Shown piece by piece: positions 23,704 through 31,911 of a stretch of DNA of 33,214 bases (the first letter of the stretch is position 1; the number at the start of each line of letters is the position of its first letter). The notes beneath the pieces were generated by a model. That model worked only from the letters and a program-made list of their open reading frames with translations, was not told the origin of the DNA and searched no databases. The position numbers and the translations under genes are program-made. The stretch is from assembly GCA_938010615.1 (NCBI GenBank), contig CALLUY010000135.1:1-33214 (forward strand), read 5' to 3'. The DNA is from an uncultured Pirellulaceae bacterium (lineage in GTDB: Bacteria > Planctomycetota > Planctomycetia > Pirellulales > Pirellulaceae).

Positions 23704-24963
23704 TCATATTTGGTGATTGCCGCCGACAGCATCGTTTGGGCGATGTCCGACTGCTGTCTCCCCAACCTCATTGCTCACTGGTTGCCAACGCTTCGCGATT
23801 TGACACGAAATCGCGATCCAGAATGGGCTGGCGATCAACGTCAACGAAATCAAGCTGATCGTGAACTGGTAACTAAACTCGTTGATGATCCCCAGCGATT
23901 GACCAGCCGAAGCAAGCAAAAAACTGAGCTCGCCAATCTGCGCCAGTAACGCTCCTCCAACGAACGCGTCGTGCCACGATTCGTTGAACAGCCGCAACAC
24001 AACCATATTCAAAACGTGATTGACTAAGTAAACCGCGACGAGCGTCACCGCGATCGCCGACGCATGAGCCAAGATGAACGCAAAATCGATCTGCAATCCG
24101 ACGCTGACGAAGAATACGGAAACAAAAATCACGCGAAAACTGTTCAGCGTATTGTGAATCCAGTCGGTCGATTGAGCAGCATGCATCACCATGCCACCAA
24201 CGAATGCACCGAGGGCTGGCGAGAGCCCAAACAGCAACGCAAACAGTGCTCCGCCAAAGCAAAACGCAATCGCGCCGAAAACTTGTAGCTCGTGGTCTTT
24301 TCTAAAATGATCTGACAAGGGAAGTCGAATCGTCTGCTTCACAAAAATGTACGTCAGAACAAGAATCAAACAGACGCCGCCGACGAGCATTTTCAAAATA
24401 CCGGCGGCCTCGATTTCTGAACCTCCCAGCAAGGTGCAAATGATCAAAAGCGGGACGATCACAATGTCCTGCATCAGCAAGACACTCAATACATCCTGCC
24501 CCAGCGACGTGTTCAAAAACTTGCGCTCTTCCAGCAGCTTGATGACGATCGCCGAACTGCTTAGCGCAATGATGAAGCCCAACACGACGATCCGATTGGT
24601 TGACCATCCGAAAAAAGCTCCCACGCCCCACATCAGGAGAACGCTGGCACCGATTTGGAGGGTTGTTCCAACGATGGCGACTTTCCAACGTTTCACCAAC
24701 TGCGGCAGACTGATCTCCATGCCGATAAAAAACAGCAGCAGGATGATTCCGATCTAACCAAGATGTTTGGCGAGCTCCATATCCGTGATCAGCCCAAACC
24801 CCTGTTTCCCCATCACAGCACCCGCGATCACGTAGCCGACGATGTAGGGCTGATGCAGTTTTTTCATGATCAGTCCGATAACCACCATCGCGACTGCGAC
24901 GGCGAGAATCAGATTGACAAGAGGTTCCGCGGAATCCGAAACGGCCAACAAAATAGGGTTCAT
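23704..24963 (-). pseudogene. KefB-type cation:proton antiporter with in-frame amber stop
   Basis: Reading through TAG at 24754-24756 gives 419 residues in one frame: residues 1-69 (LVNLILAVAVAMVVIGLIMK, then QPYIVGYVIAGAVMGKQG), the stop, then IGIILLLFFIGMEISLPQL and a full CPA2 (Na_H_Exchanger) membrane domain with about 12 helices. Typical motifs include GFIIALSSSAIVIKLL, LSPALGAFVGGMVMHA and VGLQIDF. There is no TrkA-N domain. The stop replaces a residue commonly Glu in LGEIGIILLLF, so a single G-to-T change (GAG to TAG) would explain it. As it stands, translation from an internal start (M at 24720) would miss the first two to three helices. A sequencing error is possible. Confidence 0.82.
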
Positions 24964-25068
24964 GTTTTCTACCGGAGTGATTCTTTACGTTGCAGCCTCG
25001 ACACGGGGCGCGTTGCCAAAGTCAGAGCTTTGTGTGGCCAAGGTCGCAAAAACAGAGCCGCTCTTATC

Positions 25069-25120
25069 CCGCTGCTGAATGCCGCTGCTGAATGCCGCTG
25101 TTGAATGCCGCTGTTGAATG
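25069..25120. repeat. Tandem repeat, four copies of 13 bases
   Basis: Four uninterrupted copies of CCGCTGYTGAATG run from 25069 to 25120. The first two have C at the variable place and the last two T, and a partial fifth starts at 25121. The period of 13 is not a multiple of three, which argues against coding. It lies upstream of the minus-strand KefB gene. Confidence 0.9.
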
Positions 25121-25254
25121 CCGCTTCGTGGTTTATCACACCCGCTGGCAAAGATTCTTGCTGAGTTTGAGTTGCTGATTCTAACACGGCAGTGAATCTT
25201 GTCACTGCACAGTCGCCCAGTTACGGACGCCCGTCCTTCCGGTGCTCGATCTGA

Positions 25255-25347
25255 GCCTCCGAAAGACTGAACCGCATACAGGCCTCGCAAATCCTCGGCA
25301 TCCGCCTGCGTACGTTGCAGCGAAAGATCAAAGCGTTCGAGCTGTAG
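25255..25347 (+). pseudogene. Remnant of NtrC-type regulator (C-terminal Fis helix-turn-helix)
   Basis: The frame ending at TAG 25345-25347 encodes ASERLNRIQASQILGIRLRT followed by LQRKIKAFEL. This is the Fis-type DNA-binding end of sigma-54-dependent response regulators (pattern NRxxAAxxLGIxxRTLxRKIK). It is open only back to TGA at 25252-25254, and upstream bases (25130-25250) show no matching AAA+ domain. It therefore looks like the last scrap of a deleted gene. The rest of 24964-25564 holds the 13-base repeat and nothing else I can support. Confidence 0.6.
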
Positions 25348-25564
25348 GCCGATCAAAATTTCACACAAGAACTGGCACGCTGTTTGCTCAACACGACTCT
25401 CGGAGTATCGTCAACGTTTGGTCGATTCCCTTGCGAAATAGAAGTATTCCCGGGAACTTTTCCGAGCTTACAAAAATTGTGGGGGGAATATTCTCATCGA
25501 CAACGACTAACAAGAGGCGACTATGACAAAAGGCAAACATTGACCAGAAAGGCAACACGGATAT

Positions 25565-26560
25565 ATGTCAACCTTTACCGAACTCGAACAGAATTCCGAG
25601 CACATCAAATTGGCTAGCGAACCGTTTCGCCGGATCGTTGGCGAAGTCAATCGCGTGCTTGTCGGCCAAGAGCAACTGGTGCATCGCATGCTTATCGGCT
25701 TGTTGACCGGCGGGCACATTTTGATCGAAGGTGTCCCGGGGCTCGCCAAAACAACTGCCGTCGCCAGCCTGGCCAAAGCGATCAACACCGGCTTCCAACG
25801 CATCCAATTCACGCCGGACCTATTGCCCGCTGACTTGATCGGAACGCAAGTCTACCGCCCGCAAGAACAAACCTTTGTCGTTCAGAAAGGACCGATTTTC
25901 TCGAATCTGATTCTGGCCGACGAAATCAATCGCGCTCCGGCGAAAGTGCAAAGTGCTCTGCTGGAAGCGATGCAAGAACGCCAAGTCACCATCGGCTCGG
26001 AGACGTTTCTGTTAGACAATCCGTTTCTGGTGATGGCGACTCAAAATCCGGTTGAGCAAGAAGGAACCTACCCGCTGCCCGAGGCCCAAACCGATCGCTT
26101 CATGCTGAAAGTCATCGTTGACTATCCCAATCGCAACGAGGAACTGGAAATCTTGCGGCGGATGAGCAAGACGACAACCAGTGTCGACATTTCAGCGGTC
26201 ACCAGTCCGACGGAGATCCTTGCGGCTCGCAAGTTGATTGATCAGATTCACGTCGATGAAAAAGTTGAAAGCTACATCGTGGACTTGATCATGGCGACGC
26301 GTTCCCCCGAATCTTATGGTTTGGAGCTCTCGCAAATGATTCAATTTGGCGGATCGCCGCGAGCCACGATCAATCTAGCTTTAGCGTCCAAGGCTAACGC
26401 GTTCCTCGCGGGCCGGGCGTATGTCACGCCTTCGGATGTCCGGGATCTGGCGATGGATATCCTGCGGCATCGCGTTGCGGTGACTTACGAAGCCGAAGCA
26501 GAAGAGCTCACGTCGGAGTCGATCGTGAAGCAGATCCTCGATCGCGTCCCGCTTCCGTAA
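25565..26560 (+). CDS. moxR: MoxR-family AAA+ ATPase
   Basis: The product is 331 residues. Walker A is GVPGLAKT at 56-63, Walker B LILADEINRAP at 115-125, sensor 1 lies in MATQNPVEQEGTYPLPEAQTDRF, and an AAA_lid_2 domain follows (SPRATINLALASKANAFLAG). MoxR ATPases act as chaperones with von Willebrand A proteins encoded beside them, here the DUF58 and Bat proteins downstream. The GPIFSNLILADEINRAPAK stretch is highly typical. The ATG at 25565 has only a weak ribosome binding site. The downstream partner genes are separated by 320 bases of repeats, unusual because these genes are normally adjacent. Confidence 0.93.
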   Translation: MSTFTELEQNSEHIKLASEPFRRIVGEVNRVLVGQEQLVHRMLIGLLTGGHILIEGVPGLAKTTAVASLAKAINTGFQRIQFTPDLLPADLIGTQVYRPQEQTFVVQKGPIFSNLILADEINRAPAKVQSALLEAMQERQVTIGSETFLLDNPFLVMATQNPVEQEGTYPLPEAQTDRFMLKVIVDYPNRNEELEILRRMSKTTTSVDISAVTSPTEILAARKLIDQIHVDEKVESYIVDLIMATRSPESYGLELSQMIQFGGSPRATINLALASKANAFLAGRAYVTPSDVRDLAMDILRHRVAVTYEAEAEELTSESIVKQILDRVPLP

Positions 26561-26655
26561 GCGTTTCATGGTGGTCGTATTGTCTCCTTTCGTTCCGAAG
26601 CTGGCATTTCTCCAGCCGCTTGCATGAGCGATTGGAATGTTTTGATCGAACACCA

Positions 26656-26840
26656 AGCCCGGAGGGCGACATACGAAATGCCGGTGGTGTCAACCACCGG
26701 ATAACGGGCCAACACCAAAAAGCCCAGAGGGCGACACACACTTGAGAGGTAAAGTCTGTGTCGCCCTCCGGGCTGTGAAGTACTGAGAATCGGGTCCGGT
26801 GGCTTACGCCACCGGCAGTTTTTGTTTCGCCCTCCGGGCT
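26656..26840. repeat. Cluster of palindromic repeats between moxR and DUF58 gene
   Basis: The motif AGCCCGGAGGGCGACA occurs at 26656-26672 and, with a variation, at 26721-26740. Its inverse copies are at 26757-26774 (TGTGTCGCCCTCCGGGCT) and 26826-26840. The inner pair 26721-26740/26757-26774 forms a long stem around 16 bases. Two shorter palindromes with the same arms, CCGGTGG...CCACCGG, lie at 26681-26700 and 26796-26815. These are typical interspersed repeats, and nothing coding is supported in 26561-26880. Confidence 0.88.
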
Positions 26841-26880
26841 GTAATTTTATCCAACCTCAAACCAACTCCCGATCGTCCCC

Positions 26881-27753
26881 ATGATCCCAAAAGAAATCTT
26901 TCAAAAAATCCGCAGCATCCAAATTCGCAGCTCGCACCAAGTTGACGAGCTGTTGGCGGGTTCGTGGAATTCTGCCTTCAAGGGACGAGGCATCGAGTTC
27001 GAAGAAGTTCGGCCTTACCAGATTGGTGACGACGTGCGAACGATTGACTGGAACGTAACGGCTCGCAGTGACCAGCCGTTTGTGAAACTCTTTCGCGAAG
27101 AGCGAGAAATGTCCGTGCAGCTGCTGGTCGACTTGAGCCGTTCGGTCGAATTCGGAACCGGCTCGCAAACCAAACGTGATTTGATCGTCGAACTCGGAGC
27201 CACGTTGGCGATGTCGGCGATGCGGAACAACGACAAAGTTGGCCTAACACTGTTCACAGACGACGTCGAAAAAGCAATTCCGCCTCGCAAAGGTAGCCGG
27301 CATGTGCTGCGGATCATTCGCGAGCTGCTTTACTGCCAGCCGGTTGGATCTGGAACCAGCATTCGCAATGCGATCGAGCATCTGAATCGAACTCGAAAAC
27401 GTCGCAGCGTTGTCTTTTTGGTCAGCGACTTTTTTGATCACGACTTCGAGTCCGTATTGAAAGTCGCCAAACGCCGCCACGACATCGTTCCCATTACCGT
27501 CAGCGACCCGCGCGAGAAAAAGCTTCCCAACGTTGGACTGATTCGGCTGCGCGACAACGAGACGGGCGAGCAAGTGCTGGTCGATACCACCAGTCGAAGA
27601 AATCGAAAACAGTTCGAGGAAATGTTCGAACAAAAGGAAGCCCAACGCTTGGCAATGTTCCGGCGGCTTCAGCTTGAGCCCATTCAACTGACGACCGGCG
27701 AGGACATTGTTGATCCGCTGCGACGTTACTTTAACGCGAGGGGGCAGCGATGA
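26881..27753 (+). CDS. DUF58 protein (vWA-like), MoxR partner
   Basis: The product is 290 residues without membrane helices. The DUF58 signature GRGIEFEEVRPYQIGDDVRT followed by IDWNVTAR is at residues 36-62. A von Willebrand A-like part follows, with a MIDAS-type DLSRS (Asp84, Ser86, Ser88) in LLVDLSRSVEFG and a later FLVSDFF. DUF58 proteins are constant neighbours of MoxR ATPases and are thought to work with them in the cytoplasm or at the membrane. It opens the downstream cluster; its stop overlaps the next start (ATGA). No Shine-Dalgarno sequence is visible before the ATG. Confidence 0.9.
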   Translation: MIPKEIFQKIRSIQIRSSHQVDELLAGSWNSAFKGRGIEFEEVRPYQIGDDVRTIDWNVTARSDQPFVKLFREEREMSVQLLVDLSRSVEFGTGSQTKRDLIVELGATLAMSAMRNNDKVGLTLFTDDVEKAIPPRKGSRHVLRIIRELLYCQPVGSGTSIRNAIEHLNRTRKRRSVVFLVSDFFDHDFESVLKVAKRRHDIVPITVSDPREKKLPNVGLIRLRDNETGEQVLVDTTSRRNRKQFEEMFEQKEAQRLAMFRRLQLEPIQLTTGEDIVDPLRRYFNARGQR

Positions 27754-28673
27754 GCGTTTTGAAACTATTGCTGCGTGCGGGTTTGCTGCTAACGGGAATG
27801 ACAACGGCCTCTCAAGAGCCAAGCGATCCAGTCGTCAACGTGGTTGCAACCGTCGATCGCAATCAGGTTCAGATTGCCGACCCGTTTGAACTAACGATTC
27901 GCGCCAGCGCGCCGAACGAGACCACGATCAGCTTTCCCGAATTTGACAAACAAATTGGCGCGTTCGATATTGTGGAAGCCGGCCAGATCACCAAGTCCGC
28001 CGACGAATCGGATTCTGACCAACAACAGTGGTCGCAGACTTTTGTCCTCGAGACGATCGACTCGGGCGAGTTCGAAATCCCCAGCATCGAAGTCTCCGTA
28101 AGCGACGCGGCGGGGTCGAGGATTCTGCGAACCGATCCCGTAATGGTCTCGGTTGCCAGCGTCGTCGAAACCAATGCGGACTTGACCAAGTTCAATGACA
28201 TTGCCGGGTTGATCGACGTCGAGGAACCTCAGCCGAATTCGTCAAACTTGCTCTGGATCGTTGCCGTCGTCGGAGTTGCGATCGCGGCGCTCGGTTTGTG
28301 TGGTTTGTTGGTTGCCAACCGCCCGGCTACTTTGAAAACGTCAACGGTTTGGGCGTTAGGGAACCTTGATCGAGCCGGCGGCAATTTTGCTCAGGTTGAA
28401 AGCATCCTGCGAGGATTTTTGGAAGAGAAACTTGAACTACCGGCCGCAAGCCTCCCCGCCGCGTCCTTGATCGGCGCACTTGAGAGCCGGCGAGTGGACG
28501 CCAAACAAATCACCGACGTGAAAGAGATTCTTTCGGTTTCCGAGCGAGTCAAATTTGGTGGCTTGGAACTTTCCGAACAACAAAATGCTCGCTTGAACGA
28601 GTCAGCTCGGGCCCTGATCGAACAGCTTGGAGCAACTGACTTGGCAACCTCCGACCAAAAGGAGGCCGTCTGA
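27750..28673 (+). CDS. BatD-like membrane protein of the MoxR/Bat cluster
   Basis: The product is 307 residues. A signal peptide (1-20) leads to an Ig-like periplasmic domain (about 28-140) with the BatD style VNVVATVDRNQVQIADPFEL and SGEFEIPSIEVSV. A single helix at 167-189 (LLWIVAVVGVAIAALGLCGL) precedes a cytoplasmic helical part similar to the DUF4381-type tail, with EEKLELPAASLPAASLI. In related clusters such a gene lies between DUF58 and the first vWA gene. The start overlaps the DUF58 stop, and the stop overlaps the next ATG. Confidence 0.75.
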   Translation: MSVLKLLLRAGLLLTGMTTASQEPSDPVVNVVATVDRNQVQIADPFELTIRASAPNETTISFPEFDKQIGAFDIVEAGQITKSADESDSDQQQWSQTFVLETIDSGEFEIPSIEVSVSDAAGSRILRTDPVMVSVASVVETNADLTKFNDIAGLIDVEEPQPNSSNLLWIVAVVGVAIAALGLCGLLVANRPATLKTSTVWALGNLDRAGGNFAQVESILRGFLEEKLELPAASLPAASLIGALESRRVDAKQITDVKEILSVSERVKFGGLELSEQQNARLNESARALIEQLGATDLATSDQKEAV

Positions 28674-29740
28674 TGTTTCATTCTCCTTGGTGGTTTTTAC
28701 TGCTGCCCATTTTGCCGCTGATCGCATGGCGGTTGTTCCGCAAACGACAGGGCCGCGCGTTGGACTTCAGCAGCACCTCACTGGCCCGCCAACTAACGCC
28801 GTCGCTGCGACAGCGGCTGCTTTGGCTGCCGAAACTGTTGATCCTGCTTGCGATGCTGTTCCTGATTTTGAGTCTCGCGCGACCACGCGAAGGCCGCGAG
28901 CGTACCGTCACCGAAAGCGAAGGGATTGCGATCGAGATGATCGTGGACCGCAGCTCCAGTATGCAAGCGCTTGACTTCAAGATTGATGGCGAACATGTCG
29001 ATCGTCTATCAGCCATCAAAAGCGTCGCCGGAAAATTTATCCTTGGTGATGATCAACTTGAGGGACGATTCAGCGATTTGGTGGGTTTGATTACCTTCGC
29101 CGGATTCGCCGACGGTGTCACACCGCCGACGCTCGACCATGGCTTTCTCACCGCCAGCCTCAACGACACGCAAATCGTCGACCGCCGCAGCGAAGACGGG
29201 ACGGCGATCGGTGACGCGATTGCACTCGCGGTCGAAAAACTGAACGCGCTCGATGAGAATCGCGATCAAGCGGTCAAAAGCAAAATCATGATCCTGCTGA
29301 CCGACGGCGAAAACACGGCCGGCGAGCTGGAACCAATTGCCGCTGCCGAACTGGCTCAGACTTTGGGCATCAAGATTTACACGATCGGCATCGGCACCAA
29401 AGGTCAGGCTCCGGTTCCGTTTGTCGATGCTTTCGGGCGTCAGCGAGTCCAGATGATGCCGGTCAACATCGACGAGGAAACGCTGCGAAAGATCGCCGAA
29501 GCGACCGATGGCAAGTACTTTCGAGCAACCGACACCGATTCCTTGACCGAGGTCTACGAAGAGATCGACCAGTTGGAGAAAACCAAAGTCGAAACCGAGA
29601 ACTTCGTCGACTATCGCGAGCTGGCTCTGCAGTCGTGGCGACCGGCTGGCTTTTTTGTGCCGCCGCTGTTGTTGATTTCGTTCTCGTTTTTGATCGTCGG
29701 AGTCGTCTTACAAAACTCGTGGTTGAGGGAGTCGTCATGA
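28673..29740 (+). CDS. batA: BatA-like von Willebrand A membrane protein
   Basis: The product is 355 residues. Helices at about 6-20 and 52-69 anchor the N-terminus (SPWWFLLLPILPLIAW and LPKLLILLAMLFLILSLARP). The vWA domain spans about 84-300, with an intact MIDAS: DRSSS (Asp92, Ser94, Ser96), GTAIGDAI for the Thr, and MILLTDGENT for the second Asp. A last helix is at about 325-345. Bat proteins sit in the inner membrane with the vWA domain able to bind metal and partners, and are linked to stress or oxygen tolerance (aerotolerance operon of Bacteroides). All junctions overlap. Confidence 0.88.
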   Translation: MFHSPWWFLLLPILPLIAWRLFRKRQGRALDFSSTSLARQLTPSLRQRLLWLPKLLILLAMLFLILSLARPREGRERTVTESEGIAIEMIVDRSSSMQALDFKIDGEHVDRLSAIKSVAGKFILGDDQLEGRFSDLVGLITFAGFADGVTPPTLDHGFLTASLNDTQIVDRRSEDGTAIGDAIALAVEKLNALDENRDQAVKSKIMILLTDGENTAGELEPIAAAELAQTLGIKIYTIGIGTKGQAPVPFVDAFGRQRVQMMPVNIDEETLRKIAEATDGKYFRATDTDSLTEVYEEIDQLEKTKVETENFVDYRELALQSWRPAGFFVPPLLLISFSFLIVGVVLQNSWLRESS

Positions 29741-31911
29741 ACTACGAAATCGGCAATCCACAGTGGGCTTGGCTGCTGCTGTTTGTTCCCGCAGTCGTCA
29801 TGCTGCATTTGTATGGTGCTTGGGCGAATCGCCGAGCAAGAAAGTTGTTCGGCGTGGCGGGAAGTCCGCGCTCGCAGATCCGCGGCGGGTTGAGTGCGGT
29901 GTTGTTGGCCTTGGGCGTCGGGCTACTGGCGTTGGCTTGCATGGATATTCGCTGGGGCAAGACGACGCGCGAGGCTCCGCAGCGCGGGTTGGAGGTCGTG
30001 TTTGCTCTGGATGTGTCCCGCAGCATGTTGGCTCAGGACGCCAAACCGAATCGCTTGACACGGGCGAAGCAACAAATCAAAGACATGCTCTCCGAGATGG
30101 CCGGCGACCGCGTGGGGCTGGTTGTTTTCGCAGGCGAAGCAAACCAAGCCGTGCCGCTGACGAATCACTATCACGACTTCCAGCAGAAATTGGATTCCGT
30201 CGGCCCTGAATCGGTTCCCGTGGGCGGTTCGCAGTTGGGTGTGGCGATCAAAGCTGCAGCCGACGCGTTTTTGTCCAAAACGAACGACCACAAAACGGTC
30301 GTGCTGTTTACTGACGGCGAGGATCAGGAAAGTCAGCCGATCGAGTTGGCGAAGAAGTTGCACGCGGAAGATGGATTGCGAATCTTCACGGTGGGACTCG
30401 GCGACATGACCGAGGGAGCCCGCATTCCGCAAGATTCAGATTCCCAGCGTTCGCAACAGGCTCAGTTTGTTCAGCACAACGGCCAACAAGTTTGGTCGAA
30501 GCTCAACGGCAGCATTTTGAAACAGATCGCCACCGAATCCAACGCGGCTTACATTCCCGCTGGCACGAAACGCGTCAACATTGCGGAAGTGTACCATCGT
30601 TACATCGCCAACGTCGATCAAGCCGAATTTGAGACGGCGAAGATCAACGCGTTTATTCCGCGGTACCAATGGTTTGCTTTTCCGGCGTTCGTTTGCGTGG
30701 TGCTGTCTTCGCTGTTGGTAAGCGGCTCGCGAAAGGAAACAGCGGCCAGCAATGTGGTAAAGGCGTCAGCCGTGAAACGCAATGTGAGCGCGTCCAGCGT
30801 CGGCAAAGCGGCGGCGATTCTGCTGCTGTTGCCGAGTCTTGCATTTGCCCAGACGACGGATACCGAATCGGTGCCGGCTCGGATCAACGCGGCAAACGAA
30901 CTGTTGCGTCAGAAGAAAACGATCGAAGCGATTGACGCCTATAACGCGATTGATGCCGCTAGTTCGGAAACTCAAGACGAACTGCAATACAATCTCGCCA
31001 GTGCCCACTATCGCAACTCGGACATCGCCGCCGCGGAAACGCTTTATGCTCAGACGGCGTCATCAGACAACCAGCAAATCGCTCGCGACAGTCACTACAA
31101 CCTCGGCAATTGCCACTACGCCAAGGCACTGCCGTTGGTCGAGCAACAGTCAGAACTTGCGATCGCGGAATTGGAGCAGGCGGTCGAGCAATACCGTCGT
31201 GCTTTGCGGCTGGACAGAAGTTTTGCCGACGCGCGGGAGAATTTAGAACGGGCGAGGAAGCTGATCGAGCAGCTGCAGCAAGAGAAAGATAAGGAAGAAC
31301 AAGAAAAGGAGGAGCAAGAGAAACAAGAACAGCCTCAACAAGACGAACAACAGAAGGACGATCAAAACCAAGACGAACAATCGAAGGACGGACAAGAAAA
31401 CGAAAAATCTGACCAGTCCAAATCGTCCGATTCGCCTGATTCGTCGGAAAACGAATCTGATCAGGACTCGTCCCAGAACGACGACTCACAAGAATCGGAA
31501 GACTCTCAGCAGCAGTCATCCGAATTTGAAAAAAAATCTGGCGATCAATCTGAGGAACCATCTGGCGAGCCATCAAATGCCTCGCAGCAACAGCAACCTC
31601 AAAATCCTCAAAGCCAATCGGCCAACGAACAACAAGATCCCGATTCGAACGAAGGCCAAGACAAAAAGAACGGCGAGGAACCGCCCAAAGGAGACCTCTC
31701 TGCCGTCAACGAAATGCAAGCAAATGACAACCCCGCAGAAGACAAACCCAACGCCGCGATGGCTCGGCAATCCGATCAAGACAACGGCACCATGACGCGG
31801 CAAGAAGCCCTAAAACTTCTGCAAGCCGTACGAGATCGCGACATGCTGAGACGACTCCGGCAACAGCAACGTCAGCGTCAAAACCGCGTACCCGTGGAGA
31901 AGGATTGGTAA
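29737..31911 (+). CDS. BatB-BatC fusion: vWA domain, TPR region and acidic/Gln-rich linker
   Basis: The product is 724 residues from ATG 29737, which overlaps the batA stop; an upstream extension in the frame is coincidental. Residues 9-27 and 50-68 are helices, the vWA domain is 85-300 with intact MIDAS (LDVSRS, Asp92; FTDGEDQ), and helices follow at 312-330 and about 357-372. Then TPR-like repeats cover about 380-510 (QYNLASAHYRNSDIAAAETL; SHYNLGNCHYAKA). Residues 512-690 are a low-complexity E/Q/D/S/N linker. The end, MTRQEALKLLQAVRDRDMLR plus a final KDW, is the conserved C-terminus of BatC. BatB and BatC are usually separate, so this is a gene fusion. Confidence 0.87.
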   Translation: MNYEIGNPQWAWLLLFVPAVVMLHLYGAWANRRARKLFGVAGSPRSQIRGGLSAVLLALGVGLLALACMDIRWGKTTREAPQRGLEVVFALDVSRSMLAQDAKPNRLTRAKQQIKDMLSEMAGDRVGLVVFAGEANQAVPLTNHYHDFQQKLDSVGPESVPVGGSQLGVAIKAAADAFLSKTNDHKTVVLFTDGEDQESQPIELAKKLHAEDGLRIFTVGLGDMTEGARIPQDSDSQRSQQAQFVQHNGQQVWSKLNGSILKQIATESNAAYIPAGTKRVNIAEVYHRYIANVDQAEFETAKINAFIPRYQWFAFPAFVCVVLSSLLVSGSRKETAASNVVKASAVKRNVSASSVGKAAAILLLLPSLAFAQTTDTESVPARINAANELLRQKKTIEAIDAYNAIDAASSETQDELQYNLASAHYRNSDIAAAETLYAQTASSDNQQIARDSHYNLGNCHYAKALPLVEQQSELAIAELEQAVEQYRRALRLDRSFADARENLERARKLIEQLQQEKDKEEQEKEEQEKQEQPQQDEQQKDDQNQDEQSKDGQENEKSDQSKSSDSPDSSENESDQDSSQNDDSQESEDSQQQSSEFEKKSGDQSEEPSGEPSNASQQQQPQNPQSQSANEQQDPDSNEGQDKKNGEEPPKGDLSAVNEMQANDNPAEDKPNAAMARQSDQDNGTMTRQEALKLLQAVRDRDMLRRLRQQQRQRQNRVPVEKDW

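Noticed and set aside
25069..25120. CRISPR-like array
   Set aside because: The 13-base units are contiguous, with no spacers.
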